Assembly: GCF_040807025.1 (NCBI RefSeq) | Contig: NC_090981.1 | Span: 74,501 to 138,500, forward strand | Length of the DNA stretch: 64,000 nt | DNA from: Struthio camelus | Taxonomy: Eukaryota > Chordata > Aves > Struthioniformes > Struthionidae | Reading direction: 5' to 3' | In this document: piece after piece, positions 12,850-24,924 of the stretch | Numbering within the stretch: position 1 is the stretch's first letter | How the letters are laid out: each line of letters starts with the position of its first letter | The notes under the pieces: generated by a model | The model's input: only the letters and a program-made list of their open reading frames with translations | What the model was told of the DNA's origin: nothing | The model's database searches: none | Translations under genes and position numbers: made by a program

Positions 12850-15800
12850 CCCAGCACCCCCAGATGTCCCCACGTGTCCCCGTGGGGTTGGTGGCCTCCA
12901 TGTCCCCAGTGTACCCCCCAGGTGGTCATGGCTCTGGTGACCCCTATGTCCCACCCCGATGACCCCAGTGTCCCCATGTCCCTCAACATCCCTCCATGTC
13001 CCCCCAGCTCCCCCCATGTCCGCTCATGTCTCCCATGTCCTTCCATGTCCCCCATGTTCCCCCAAGTCCCTAAAAGTTCACCTTGTCCCCCCATGTGCCT
13101 CCACATGCCCCCATGTCCCCCCAGATCCTTCCATGTCCCTCCATGTCCCACCATATCCCATGTCCCCCGATTTCCATCCATGTCCCCCCCAATTCCATGT
13201 CCCCCATGTCCCTCCATGTCCTGCTACGTCCCCCCATGTTCCCCCACATCCCCCAAGTCCTCCCATGTCCCTCCATATCGCCCATGTCCCTCCACATCCC
13301 CCCATGTCCCCCCATGTCCCTCCATATGCCTCCATGTTCCCCATGTCCCCCCAGATCCTGCCACGTCCCCCATGTCCCCCTATGTCCCTCTATGTTCCCC
13401 ATTTCCCCTGATGTTCCTCCATGTCCCTCATGTCCATGAATGTCCCTCCATGCCCCCCATGTCCCCCATGTACCCCAATGACCCCCATGTCTCCCCATGT
13501 CCCTCCATGTTCCCCTTCCCCCCCCATGTCCCTCCAACTCCCCTCATGTCCCTCCATGTCCCTCCATGTCCCTCATGTCCACAAATGTCCCTCCAGGTCC
13601 CCCCATGTTGCCCCATTTGTCCGCATGTCCCTCCATATCCCTCCATGGCCCCCATGGCCCCCATGTCCCTCCATGTTCCCCTTGTCCCCCCATGTCCCTC
13701 CACATACCCCCATGTCCCGCCACGTCCCTCCAGATCCTGCCAGGTCTGCCATGTTCCTCCATATATCCTCATATCCCCCCATGTCCCCCATGTCCCCCCA
13801 TGTTCCGCCATGTCCCCCATAACCCCCATGTCACTCCATGTCTCTCATGTCCCTGAATGTCCCTCCAGGTCTCCCCATGTCCCCCCATTTCCCTGCCACA
13901 TCGCTCCATGTCCCTCCATGTCCCCCATGCCCCTCTACATCCCCCCTATGTCCCTCCATGTCTCCCATGTCCTTGAATGTCCCTCCGGGTCCCCCCCATG
14001 TCCCCCCATTTCCCTGCATGTCCCTCCATGTCTCTCCATGTCCCCCATGTCCCTGCATGTCCTCCCATGTGCCCCATGTCCCTCCATATTCCATGTCCCC
14101 CCATGTCCCTCCACATCCCACTATGTCCCCCATGTATGTCCATGCCCCCCCCCATATCCCCCCATGCCCCTCCATGTTCTTCTATGTTCCTCTTCTCCCG
14201 TCATGTCCCCCCAGATCCCTCCATGTCCTTCCGTATCTCCCCATGTCCCTCCATGACCCCCATGCCACCCATTTTCATCCATGTCCCCCCACATCCCCCT
14301 ATGTCCCCCCATGTCCCTCCAGATCCTGCCACATCCTCCATGTCCCTCCAGGTCCCCTCAATGTCCTCTATGTCCCTCCATGTCCCCCCATGTCCCTCCA
14401 TGTCCCTCCACTTCCCCCCATGCCGCCATGTCCCTCCATATCTGTCCATGTCCACCCATATACCTCATGTCCCTCCGTGTTCCTCTTGTCCACTCATGTG
14501 CCCCCAGGTCCCTCCATGTTCCCCTTTCCCCTCGTGTTCTCACATGTCTCTCCATGTTCTCCATGTCCCGCCATATCCCCCCATGTCCCCTATGGCCCCC
14601 ATGTCACTCCATGCCCCCTACGTCCTGCATCTCCCTCCATTTTTCTCCATGTCCCCCCATGTCTCTCCATGTCGCCCATATCCCCCATGTCTCTCCATGT
14701 CCCCCGTGTCCCTTCATGTCCCTCTACGTCCTCCATTTCCTCCATGTCCCGCCATGTCCCTCAGGTACCTCCATGTTCCCCCATGTCCTCCCAGGTTCCT
14801 CCATGTCCCCCATGTCCCCCCATGTCCCTCCACATTCAGCCATGTCCCCTCATGTCCCCCCATGTCCCCCCATGTCTCCCAAGGTCCCTCAATATCCCCC
14901 ATGTTCCTCCATGTCCTTCCATATCCCCTATGTCTCACTATGTCCCCCATGACCCCTATATCCCTCCATGGCCCCCATGGCCCCCCCATGTCCCTCTACA
15001 TCACCCCATGTCCCCCCACATCCCCCCATGGTCCCCCATGTCTCCTATGTCCACAATGTCCCTACCTCTCCCCCATGTCCCTCATGTTCTCCATGTGCAC
15101 TCATGTCCCCTATTTCCTTCCATGGCCCCCCCATGCCCACCCATGACTCTCAATGTCCCCTCATGTCCCTTCAGGTCTCCCTATGTCCCCACATGTCCCC
15201 CATTTCTGCCCATGTCCTTCCACATCCCTCCATATCCCCCCAAGTTCGCCATCTCCCTCCATGTCCCCCCCCATGTCTCTCCATGTCCCCCATGTCCCCT
15301 ATGGCCTCCATGTCCCTCCACGTCCCCCATGTGTCACATCTCCCTCCATGTCCCCCACGTGTCACATCTCCCTCCATGTCCCTCCATGTCTCTCCATGTC
15401 CCTCCATGTCCCCCCACATCCCTCCATGTCCTCCCATGACCCTCAGTCCCCTATGTCTCCCCATTTGCCCGATGTCACTCCATGTCCCCCATGTCCCTCA
15501 TGTCACCCCATGTTCTCACATGTCCTTCCACATCCCCCCATGTCCCCCCATGTCCCTCCGTGTTCCCCTTGTCCACTCATGTGCCCCCCTAGGTCCCTCC
15601 ATTTTCCCCTTGTCTCCCCATGTTCTCACATGTCTCTACACGTCCCCTATGTCCCCTATGGCCTCCATGTCCCTCCACGTCTCCCACGTGTCACATCTCC
15701 CTCCATGTCTCTCCATGTCCCTCCACGTTCCTCCATGTCCCTCCATGTCCCCCCCATGTGCCCCATGTCCTTCCATGTCTCTCCATGTCCCTCCACGCCC

Positions 15801-18550
15801 CCCATGTCCTCCCATGTCCCTCAATATCCCCTATGTCCCCCGATGTGCCCTCATGTCCCTCCATGTCCCCCATGTCCCTCCATGTCCCCCATGTCCCCCA
15901 TTTCTCCCATGTCCCACCATGTCCCCTATGTCCCACCATGTTCCTCCAAGTCCCTTGTTTCCCTCCATGTCCGTCCATGTCTCCAATGTCCCCCATGTCC
16001 TATGTTCCCCTGTCCCGTCAAATCCTCCATGTCCCCTCATGTCCCCCCATGTCCCCTCATATCCCTCCATGTTCCCTTTGTCCCCTCCGTGTTCCTCCAT
16101 GCCCGTGTGCCACATAGTCCCCCATTTTCCCCCCATGTCCCTTCATGGCCCTCCATGTCCATCCATGCTCCCCATGTCCCTCCATATCCCCCATGTCCCT
16201 CCATGTCCCTCTAGGTCCTGCTACGTCCGTCATGTCCCGCCAAATGCCCCATGTCCCCCCATGTTACCCTTATCCCTCCATGTCCCTCCCTCCCTCCAAG
16301 TCCCTCCACGTCCTCCCATGTCCTCCCATGTCCCTCAATAGCCTCTATGTCCCCCGATGTGCCCACATGTCCCTCCATGTCCCCCCACGTCCATCATGTC
16401 CCTCCACATCTCCCATGTCCCCCCCAGGTCCCTCCACGTCCCTCCATGTCCTTCAATTTCCTCCATGTTCCCTCATCTCTCCCCATGTCGCTCATGGCCT
16501 CCATGTCCCTCCATGTCTGCCATGTCCTCCAAAGTCCCCCATCTCCCTCCATGACCCTCCCTAGCCCCCCATGACTCCCACATCCCTCCACGTCCTTCCC
16601 ATGACTTCCCATGTCCCTCCATATCCATCCATGTCCCCCATGTCCCCCCATGTCCCTCCACATCTCGCCATGTCTTCGAATGTACCTCAATGTCCCCTAT
16701 GTTCCCCCAAGTCCCCCATCTCCCTCCATGACCCTCCATGTCCCCCCACGTCCCCCATGTCCCTGCATGTTCCCCTTACCTCCCATGTCCCCCCATATCC
16801 TTCCACATCCCCCCATGTCCCTCCATGTGCCCCCATGTCCCTGCGTGTCCCCCATGTCCCTCAATGTCCCTCCATGTGCCCCCATGTCCCTGCATGTCCC
16901 CCATGTCCCTCAATGTCCCTCCCATGTCCCCCATATTCCTCCATGTCCCCCCATGTCTCTTATGTCCCCCATCACCCTCCATGTCGCTCCATGCTCCCCC
17001 CATGTTCCTCACTGTCCCTCCATAGCCGCCATGTCCCTCTATGTTCCTCCATGTTCCCCCAGGTCCCTCCATGTATCCCATGTCGCCCATTTCCCTCCAC
17101 GTCCCTCCACGTCCCCCCACATCCCCCATGTTCCTCCCATGTCCCTCCAGGTCTTCCCATGCCCCCACATGTCTCCCATTTCTCCCCATGATCCCCCACG
17201 TCCCTCCATGTCCTCTCATGTCCATCCATGTCCCCTCATGTCCCACCATTTCCCTCTGTGTTCCCCTTGTCCCCCCATGTTCTCACATGTCCCTCCATCT
17301 CCCCCATGTCCCCCATCTCCCTCCATGTCCCCCATCTCTCTCCATGTCTCTCCATGTCCCCCATGTTCCCTAATGTCCCCCCATGTCCTCCATGTTGCCC
17401 CATCCCCCTCCATGTCCCTCCATTTCCCCCATGTCCCTTAATATCCCCTATGTCCCCCTATGTGCCCCCATGTCCCACAATGTCTCTCATGCAATTCCAT
17501 GTTCCTCCATGTTCCCCAAGTCCCTCCATGTCCTCCATGTTCCTCCACATCCCTTCATGTCCCCCCATGTCCCTCCAGGTCCTCCCATGTCTCCCTTGTG
17601 CCTGCATGTCCCCCATGTGCTCTCACGTCCTCCATGTGCCCTCATGTCCCCCATGTCCCTCCATGTCCCCCCAGGTCCCTCCATGTTCCTTCAGGGCTCC
17701 CATGTCCCTCCACATCCCTCCATGTCCCTTCATGTTCCTCCAGGTGTCTGCACATCCACCACGTCCCTCCATGTCCCCCCATGCCTCCCAAGTCCCTCAA
17801 TGTCCCCCACGTTCCTCCACATCCCCCCATGTGCCTCCATATCCCTCCATGTCCTCTCATGTCTCCCTTGTGCCTGCACGTCCCCCATGTGCCCCCACTT
17901 TCCCCATGTGCCCTCATGTCCTCCATGTCTCCCCGCCATGTCCCTGCAAGTTCTCCATGTCCCTCCAGGTCCCTCCATGTTCCTTCAGGGCTCCCATGTC
18001 CCCTCATGACCCTAATGTCCCTCGACATCCCCCCCATGTCCCTTCATGTCCTTCCAGGTGTCTCCACGTCCACCACATTCCTCCATGTCCTCTCATATCC
18101 CACCCTGTCCCTCCATGTTCCCCCATGCCTCCCAAGGTCCCTCAATGTCCCTCATGTCCCTCCATGTCCCCCATGACCCCCATCTCCCTCCATGTTCCCC
18201 CAATTTCCATCCATGCCCCCTCATGTCCCTTCATGGCCCCCCATGTCCCCCAGTGTCCCCTATGTCCCCTCATGTGCCCTCATGTCCCTCCACGTCTCCC
18301 AGTGCACTCCCATGTCCCATGTCCTCCATGTCCTGCCATGTCCCTCCACGTCCCCCCACATCCCCCATTTCCTTCTACGTCCCCCCCATGTCCCTCCATG
18401 TTCCCCATCTCCCCCATGTTCCTCTATGTCTCTCCATGTTGCCTCATGTCCCTCCACGCCCCCCCGCCATGTCCTCCCATGTCCCCCATGCCCCTCCATG
18501 TCCCCCGCTTCCCTCCATTTCCCTCAATATCCTCCATGTCCCCCTATGTC
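12850..18550. repeat. 5.7-kb CCATGTCCCTC minisatellite, block A
   Basis: Hundreds of 10-12 bp units, mostly CCATGTCCCTC and CCATGTCCCCC, with interspersed variants (CCACATCCCC, CCAGGTCCCT). The unit is clear from about 12,895 and runs to 18,550. The + strand is poor in A and lacks the dinucleotides needed for stop codons, so frames up to more than 500 codons stay open on + (repeating Met-Ser-Pro-His-Val-Pro-Pro) and Gly/Trp/His-rich frames stay open on minus. These are artefacts of the repeat. The minus strand has GGG or GGGGG every 10-12 bases and could form G-quadruplexes. The array resumes at 25,461 beyond the provirus. Confidence 0.95.
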
Positions 18551-18552
18551 AG

Positions 18553-19250
18553 ACTCCATGGCCAGCGAATAATCCAAACTGGGATTACAATAATATAGAG
18601 GCCAGAGTCACTTGCTGGACAGCACTCCGGAACTTAGTAGAAGCTGTTAGAGCATGTAGTGAATTAAGAGTGAACTGGACTAAAGTGCAGGAATGTAGAT
18701 AGAGACTAGATGAACATCCTAGTGATTTTTGGGAACGACTGCGTCAAGCTTTGTTAAAATATGGGGGAATGACTTTACAGAATTTTAACAACACGCTAGC
18801 AATCAGTGTCTTTATAGAACAAGCAGCTCCAGCTATATGGAAATACTTTAAGGAGCATATGCCAGGATGACAAGGAGAGACTTTGCAAAGGATTTTGAGT
18901 GTAGCAGTGTTTGTTTATGTCAGATGAGAGGAGAATCAGAAAGTGAAACAAGCTAGGGAACTGAAAAGGGAAAAGCAATACGAGGCTAATCTCTTAGCAA
19001 CAGCTTTAGCACAGAATTTGCAAGTCAGGGAAAGAAGTAGAGGAAGAAGTAGAGACAGAAGAGGAATAAGTCTGAGCCCAGGGTGAGGACAAGAAGGCGG
19101 TAGGAGAGGAAGGGGAGAAAGTAAGGAACCAAAATGTTATTACTGTGGAAATTTAGGACATATGCAGAAAGAATGTCCCCTTCACCCAAGAAGGTCTCCA
19201 GGAGTAAGGAACTTACAGGAAAACAGATCAGCTTGGAAGGGTGGATGACA
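18553..19250 (+). pseudogene. ERV1 gag remnant (capsid C-terminus and nucleocapsid)
   Basis: The frame through the region encodes a capsid-like helical segment (PSDFWERLRQALLKYGG, then AAPAIWKYFKEHMPG), a long basic/acidic coiled stretch (KQARELKREKQYEANLL), an Arg/Ser/Gly-rich linker and a single nucleocapsid zinc knuckle CYYCGNLGHMQKEC (C-X2-C-X4-H-X4-C, about 19,138-19,180). Matrix and N-terminal capsid are absent. In-frame stops lie near 18,701 (TAG) and at 18,868, 18,925, 19,084 and 19,246 (all TGA). One knuckle rather than two fits a gammaretrovirus-like gag. Confidence 0.85.
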
Positions 19251-19300
19251 TTTACAATGACTAGAAATGGGGGAATTCGAAAACTGAGGAGATAGATAGA

Positions 19301-19705
19301 TAGAAACGTTTGGAACGCTTGGTGGGTAAAGTGGAAGGACAGGAGATCGAATTCCTGGTAGACACCGGAGCCACCTTATCTCTTCTAAATTTTGTCCCAA
19401 AGGGAGCAAAGACTGAAGATAAAGTTTTAATACATGAGGTTACAGGACAAGGGGAACGATGCCTCAGTAAGCCACTATTGTTGACAATTGGAAACAAAAG
19501 TGTGTGGGGAAGATTCCTGTTACCCGAGAGCTCCCTCGTGTGTCTATTAGGGAGAGCTCTCCTGCAAGCCTTAGACGTAGAACTACACCTATCCCCCGAG
19601 GGAATGGATTTGATAATCATGGGGGCAAGTGTAGTTTCTGAAAGTCTGGGTACTGAATTAGAAATACCAGAAGCATTAAAATTCGTACCAGAGAGTGTGC
19701 AGTAG
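19301..19705 (+). pseudogene. ERV1 aspartic protease
   Basis: Retroviral pepsin-like protease that would cleave Gag-Pol. The active-site triad reads LVDTGATLS about 17-25 residues into the open segment, and the C-terminal motif LLGRALLQAL corresponds to the conserved (I/L)LGR(D) helix. About 100 residues match the usual domain size. Stops separate it from gag, and the reading frame changes before RT at about 19,700. Confidence 0.88.
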
Positions 19706-20930
19706 AACTAGTACTGATGTGGGACTGCTAGTCTCAGCCCAACCAGTGAATATAAAAACAAAGGGAGGAACTCCTCCAGCTGTGAAGCACTATCCAATTC
19801 CCCAAGCAGCCAAGAAAAGTATAGAAAACCAGATAGATCAATACTTAGCTCAAGGGATTTTAAAACTATGTGTATCCCCATATAACACCTCCATCCTCCC
19901 TGTAAAGAAAAATAGGCTTGACCAGGATGGGGATCCAGAATATTGTTTTGTACAAGATTTGAGAGTAATTAATCAGCATGTTATTGCTCCACACTCAGTA
20001 GTACCTGAGCCTTCCACTATACTTCTTCAGATACCCCATTGGGCAAAATGCTTCACTGCAATTGATTTAACTGCGGCTTTCTTCAGCAGTCCGATAGATG
20101 AGGAAAGTCAATCTCTGTTCGCTTTTACATGGAAAGGACAGCAAATGACATGGATACGTCTCCCACAGGAGTTTACAGGGGCCCCAACTATTTTTTCGCG
20201 AATATTAAAGGAAGACCTGAAAGATATAGAATTGCCAGGTGAATTGGCTCTAATACAATATGTAGACGATTTACTGATAGCAAGTAAAAATGAGAATACT
20301 TGCTTGAAATATACTGTACACTTGTGTATTGCTTTAGCAGAGAAAGGTCACCAAGCTTCTCCATCCAAACTCGAGCTGTGTCAGAAGGAGGTGAAATATT
20401 TGGGATTTATTCTGAAAGAGGGGCAGCAGAAGATAGACCCAGGGAGAATAGAAGTCGTAGTGAAGCTCCCTTGCCCTATCATGAAGAAACAGTTATGGGG
20501 ATTTCTAGGCGTAGTAGGGTTTTGTCGACTGTGGATACTGGGATTAGGGGAATTAACCAAACCTCTAACAGAAACTACGAAAAATTGAGAGATGGAGCCC
20601 ATTGCATGGGACCCTGAGTGAGAGAAAGCTTTCAGAGTGATAAAAGGGGCCTTAGTCTCTGCTCCAGCTCTTGGACTCCTGGACTATACAAAGCCTTTTA
20701 ATTTGTATGTACACGAACGGAAGGAAGTAGCTAGTGGAGTATTAACACAGAAATTAGGCCCCCCACCAAAGGCCAGTAGCATACTATTCTGTACAGCTAG
20801 ATCTGGTTGCAGCAGGAGCACCTGCATGCATTAATTTGATAGCAGGGGCCACAACAATACTAGAGAAAAGTCACCCCTTATACTAGGGCATCCTGTCACA
20901 AGCCATGTACCACATGAAGTAGAAATACCG
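19695..20930 (+). pseudogene. ERV1 reverse transcriptase
   Basis: Fingers and palm are open over about 297 codons. A YPIPQAA-type entry motif is followed by a catalytic Asp in FTAIDLTAAFF, LPQEF in place of the usual LPQGF, and the catalytic YVDD in LIQYVDDLLIAS. Thumb and connection continue to about 20,930 but are broken by TGA at 20,586 and 20,619 and by a further frameshift near 20,790. YVDD and the flanking residues are typical of gamma/epsilon-like avian ERVs. Confidence 0.9.
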
Positions 20931-21610
20931 TTGAGACATAATGCAACTCAAGTGTTAACCCCACAGCGGGCACATAGGTATGAACTAATTCTTTTAACAG
21001 CAGATAATGCAGTCTTAAAAAGGTGTAATACGTTGAATCCTGCAACTTTGCTACCGTTACCTGATGATGGGGAAGAACACCACCAGTGTGAACAGGTGAT
21101 GCATACTTCAAGCAAGCCCAAAGCGGTTTTAACTGATGTTCATTTACAGAATCCAGACTTGATCCTGTTTGTAGATGGTTCATCCTATTACCTACGTGGA
21201 CGACGGCGGACTGGCTATGCTGTGGTCAGCCAAGGGCAAGTAATAGAAGCTGAACCGCTTCCGGTAAGGATGAACGCACAAGGGGCTGAATTAATAGCCG
21301 TGACACATGCAGTTCGCCTAGCGAAAGGGAAGTGAGTCAACATTTATACAGACTCTCCATATGCCTTTGGAGTATATCACGTGGTAGGAATGCTGTGGAA
21401 GGAACGAGGATTCCTCACATCGTCAGGGAAAAGTGTGTCAAACGGGGGAGAAATATGTGATTTATTAGAATCAATCCAACTTCCAAAGGAAACTGCCGTA
21501 ATACATTGCCTGGCCCATACCAAAGACACCACAGGGATCAGTAAGGGAAATGCCCTAGCAGATGCAGCAGCAAAGGCAGTGGCACGCCAGCCACTAAAAG
21601 AGTGTATGGT
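20931..21610 (+). pseudogene. ERV1 RNase H
   Basis: Degrades the RNA strand of the RNA-DNA hybrid. Four acidic landmarks are visible in order: FVDGSS, AQGAELIAV, IYTDSPYAF and NALADAAAKA, which is the retroviral RNase H DEDD set. A TGA at 21,333-21,335 interrupts the domain just before the YTDS motif; the frame is otherwise continuous into integrase. Confidence 0.88.
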
Positions 21611-21679
21611 TGCAATTTCAAGAACTGAACAGATTGAATGGCCTAACTTGGAAGACCCGAAAACTATGTACGAAAAAGA

Positions 21680-22790
21680 CTGTTCGCTAGAAGAGAAAAA
21701 ACAACGGGAAAAGTGGGAAGTGAAACAAAATGAAGAAGGAATATGGACAATTGGCAGAAAACCGATTTTGCCAAAGAAATACTTAATCACTGTAACTAGG
21801 TGGTTTCATGATAAGGCTCATGGGGGAGCGGAGGCAGTAGCTAACCAGGTGCAGCAAGTGTGGGCAGCTCCAGGAATTTATGCAGCTACCAAAAGAATAG
21901 TTAGTAGCTGCTCAACATGTCAGAAGTTCTCATGCACCAAGCCAAACCAGGAATTAGGGGGATGATCATGGGCTTATTTCCCTTTTCAACAATTACAAAT
22001 AGACTATGCTGATATGCTGCCAGTCTGTGGTTACAAACACTTATTAGTGGTAGTGGACCAATTATCAGGATGGGTAGAAGCTTTTCCAACAAGAAAGGCA
22101 GATGCAAGAGGAGTAGTAAAAGTCCTACTAAAAGAAATTATACTGAGATATAGAGTGCCCAAATCAATTGAATCAGACAGAGGCCCTCATTTTATGGCAG
22201 GAATAATCAAACAATTGCATAAGTCTTTAGGAATAGAGAGAAAATTACACACTCCTTATCATCCTCAATCCTCAGGACAGGTAGAAAGGATGAATAGGAC
22301 TTTGAAAGAAAAATTAGCAAAAATCTGTGTACATATGAGGCTAAAATGGCCAGAAGCCCTAAACTTAGCTCTATGGGATATTCAGAATACTCCGAAAGAG
22401 CCCATAGGGTTAACACCTGCAGAAATTATTTTTGGGAGACATTTAACTATACCAGGAACCTATATCCCAGCCAAGACCAGACTATTGGATGGAGATGAAC
22501 AGTTAACTCAGGATGCACTGGGCATGCAAAAAGGGTTTGAAGCCACTTGAAAGCAAGTCCAATGGTACCAACACACTCCCTCTGAAATCCAGATACATGA
22601 TATATGGCCCAGGGATGAAGTTCTGATTAAGGCATACTCGAGAAAATCAAAATTAGAACCTAAATGGGAAGATCCTTATACTGTGCTATAATTATACTCT
22701 TATTTCGCTGTTAAAGTTGCAGGTAAAGAAAACTGGATACACCATTCACATGTCAAGCGGGTCGTGAACAATCATCTACCAAATAAGTAA
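21680..22790 (+). pseudogene. ERV1 integrase
   Basis: N-terminal zinc-binding HHCC residues lie in RWFHDKAHGG and CSTCQK. The core has the DDE residues in LQIDYADM, ESDRGPHF and SGQVERMNRT. The C-terminal domain carries KLEPKWEDPYTVL, the gammaretrovirus-like (PxW)xxPY block. Breaks: TGA at 21,963 between the zinc domain and core, TGA at 22,548 after the core, and TAA near 22,688. It ends just before the env start region. Confidence 0.88.
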
Positions 22791-22803
22791 TCCATCCCAT
22801 GAG

Positions 22804-23806
22804 ATGGCTGTGCATACTGCTTACGCGCTGATGATGTTGCTTACCTTGACCCATTATGGGGAATCAACAAATTGGCCATGGTCTCATGCTCATACTGAAT
22901 ATATGGGATTATAATATGGGATTAGATTCCAGTGTAAGCCAACAAGCCAATAAAGGCCTAAAACTATCAACTGTGGTTATGCATGGGGCAGAGGTTTACT
23001 CAGAAAATGAATGGAGCTGGGATAGTACAAATGGACTTCCCCAACTATTAGGGAAAGTTGGACAGGAGATCAAAATGGGGTGCCAGGTAATAAATGGATC
23101 TACCCATGGATGGGTAACTCAAATTTCAACAACCGAAGTACAGACAAACACCAAACAGAAAAAGAACTGTGCCACCGAAAAATTAGACTGTTGGTACAAT
23201 TTTACTCTAGTCCAACCAGTTTTTGTAGTTTGCCTCTGGGCACATAGCAGTGTAGGGCTAATGTTTAAATTCAAAATAGGCATTACTGAACCTAGTACAA
23301 CAACAGCAGTAACCCTAGCTACAACTTTTCCTCCCAAAACAAGTATTCCAATTATCACGTAAGATAAGAGGACATCGTCCTCTCAAATTTCTGAAATTGG
23401 ACCCTATGCAATTAAAAATGTGGGCCAACAACAAGTGTTATTTAATCCATCATGGTCTCTTAAACAAGTAGAACTAGTAATGCAAATTAATATCTCCACA
23501 ATTAAACCAAATTGCTCACCATTTCTAAGTACCTCCTACGTGGAATGGTCAGCATGGTTGCATGAGCAAATCTTCACCTCTCCAAAACGAACAGAGAGAT
23601 GTGACCAGTATCATAGGAACAGGATTGGGAGTCTAACCAATGGCTCTTATCTGGTATATTGCTGCAATGGGAAAAAATTAATGAAGAAGACACCAATTAA
23701 TTGTAGATGCACTCAGTATAATACAGGACAATTATGGATGCAGGCTATGGTAGCAGCAATTATAAGAGAGGGTGAAGAGGGCACACTATCAATTGAAAGA
23801 TAATTT
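22804..23806 (+). pseudogene. ERV1 env, surface subunit region
   Basis: ATG at 22,804 begins a hydrophobic leader-like segment (ALMMLLTLTHYG). The region downstream has several N-X-S/T sites and scattered cysteines as expected of a glycosylated surface protein. It is broken by a TAA in the first 50 codons and by frameshifts near 23,362-23,420. No furin-type cleavage motif is unambiguous. Low sequence conservation prevents a lineage call. Confidence 0.6.
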
Positions 23807-23812
23807 GGAATA

Positions 23813-24763
23813 ATGCGACAAAATTCGAAGAAGAGTTCCAATCTTGGTGGTATTTGGTCAATTTTACTTATGACCCTATCAATCAGTAATAAAGCCACAG
23901 CTTTTGTTCTAACAATATGCGATGCTTCGGTATATACTATATACCCTATCATTGTGCTGGGGTTGAATCACAATGGAACTATACTCTATCCGATAGAACA
24001 TAGAGCGTGGACCCTAAAAAATGGAAATAAATGGCAAATGGTCGATGTTAACACATGCATCATGCGAGAACAACAGGGATTTATCTGGGAAAGTAATACT
24101 ATCAAGGCCCAGGACAATTGTCTTGATACTGAACAAAAAGTCTGTCATTTTGAAATACATCCTGATGAAACTCCTGAAACTGTACTTGTATATCTTGGAA
24201 AAGGATGTGTTTGTACGAGAACCCTCTGTGATTTTATATCTGTAGATAACATTAATTTAAGTGCAAGTAATCACTCAAATATTTGTATCTGTAACTTTAC
24301 TGAAATCCTAGAATGCGACTTTAATTACTCAGTTCCTGTTACATCTCAGCAGCTGTTGCAGTCCAATTACACACAAATTCAAAATCTATTGCCTACCCCT
24401 ATCAGAATGAATCCCACTTTAGTGAGAAAATTGCTGCAACATGACAATTTATACCAATTGCTGAAATGCATCCACGATAACGGGAGAAAAACTTTAATTA
24501 CCGTTTATCATGATGCAGAAGAAGTACATCGAGTTTTAGAAAGAGTAAGGAAGGATGGAGAACATCAATGGTGGGAAACCCTTCTGGGATGGTCACCAAC
24601 AGTGACAGGAATTTTTAATCACATACTCCACCCAATCATAATCTTATTAGCCCTAACACTGCTGTGCTTGGTACTTGTCATCATCTTATATGTAAGAGTA
24701 TGGTACCTGATAAAACAATTAATTGAAGTAGAAGTGTTTAAATCATATAAATTGATACGCTAG
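23813..24763 (+). pseudogene. ERV1 env, C-terminal region with transmembrane anchor
   Basis: A continuous 316-codon stretch, the best preserved reading frame of the provirus. It has an N-terminal hydrophobic segment, N-X-S/T sites, about a dozen cysteines and a strong transmembrane anchor (IIILLALTLLCLVLVIILYV, about residues 274-294), then a short basic tail. There is no CX6CC motif and no obvious gammaretroviral immunosuppressive-like segment, which is unexpected next to a gamma-like pol. The start codon is not necessarily native because env is broken upstream. Confidence 0.7.
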
Positions 24764-24910
24764 AACATTGCCTGATTAGCAGAACCGTATAACACATAGA
24801 CGATAGCTTATTGATTTTTGCATAACTTAACTTTATTATAACTTAGTATATATAAATATTGTACTCAAGTTTAATCACTCATACATATGAGCATTCCTGT
24901 TAGATATAAA

Positions 24911-24924
24911 AACAAAGGGAGGAC
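24911..24924 (+). promoter_or_regulatory. ERV1 polypurine tract
   Basis: AACAAAGGGAGGAC directly abuts the TG that opens the 3' LTR, the expected position of the plus-strand primer. Confidence 0.85.

Noticed and set aside
12784..18598. Stop-free frames of 350-530 codons rich in Met-Ser-Pro-His-Val
   Set aside because: They follow the minisatellite unit in all registers, start and stop with the array and have no domain; the + strand simply lacks stop-forming words.
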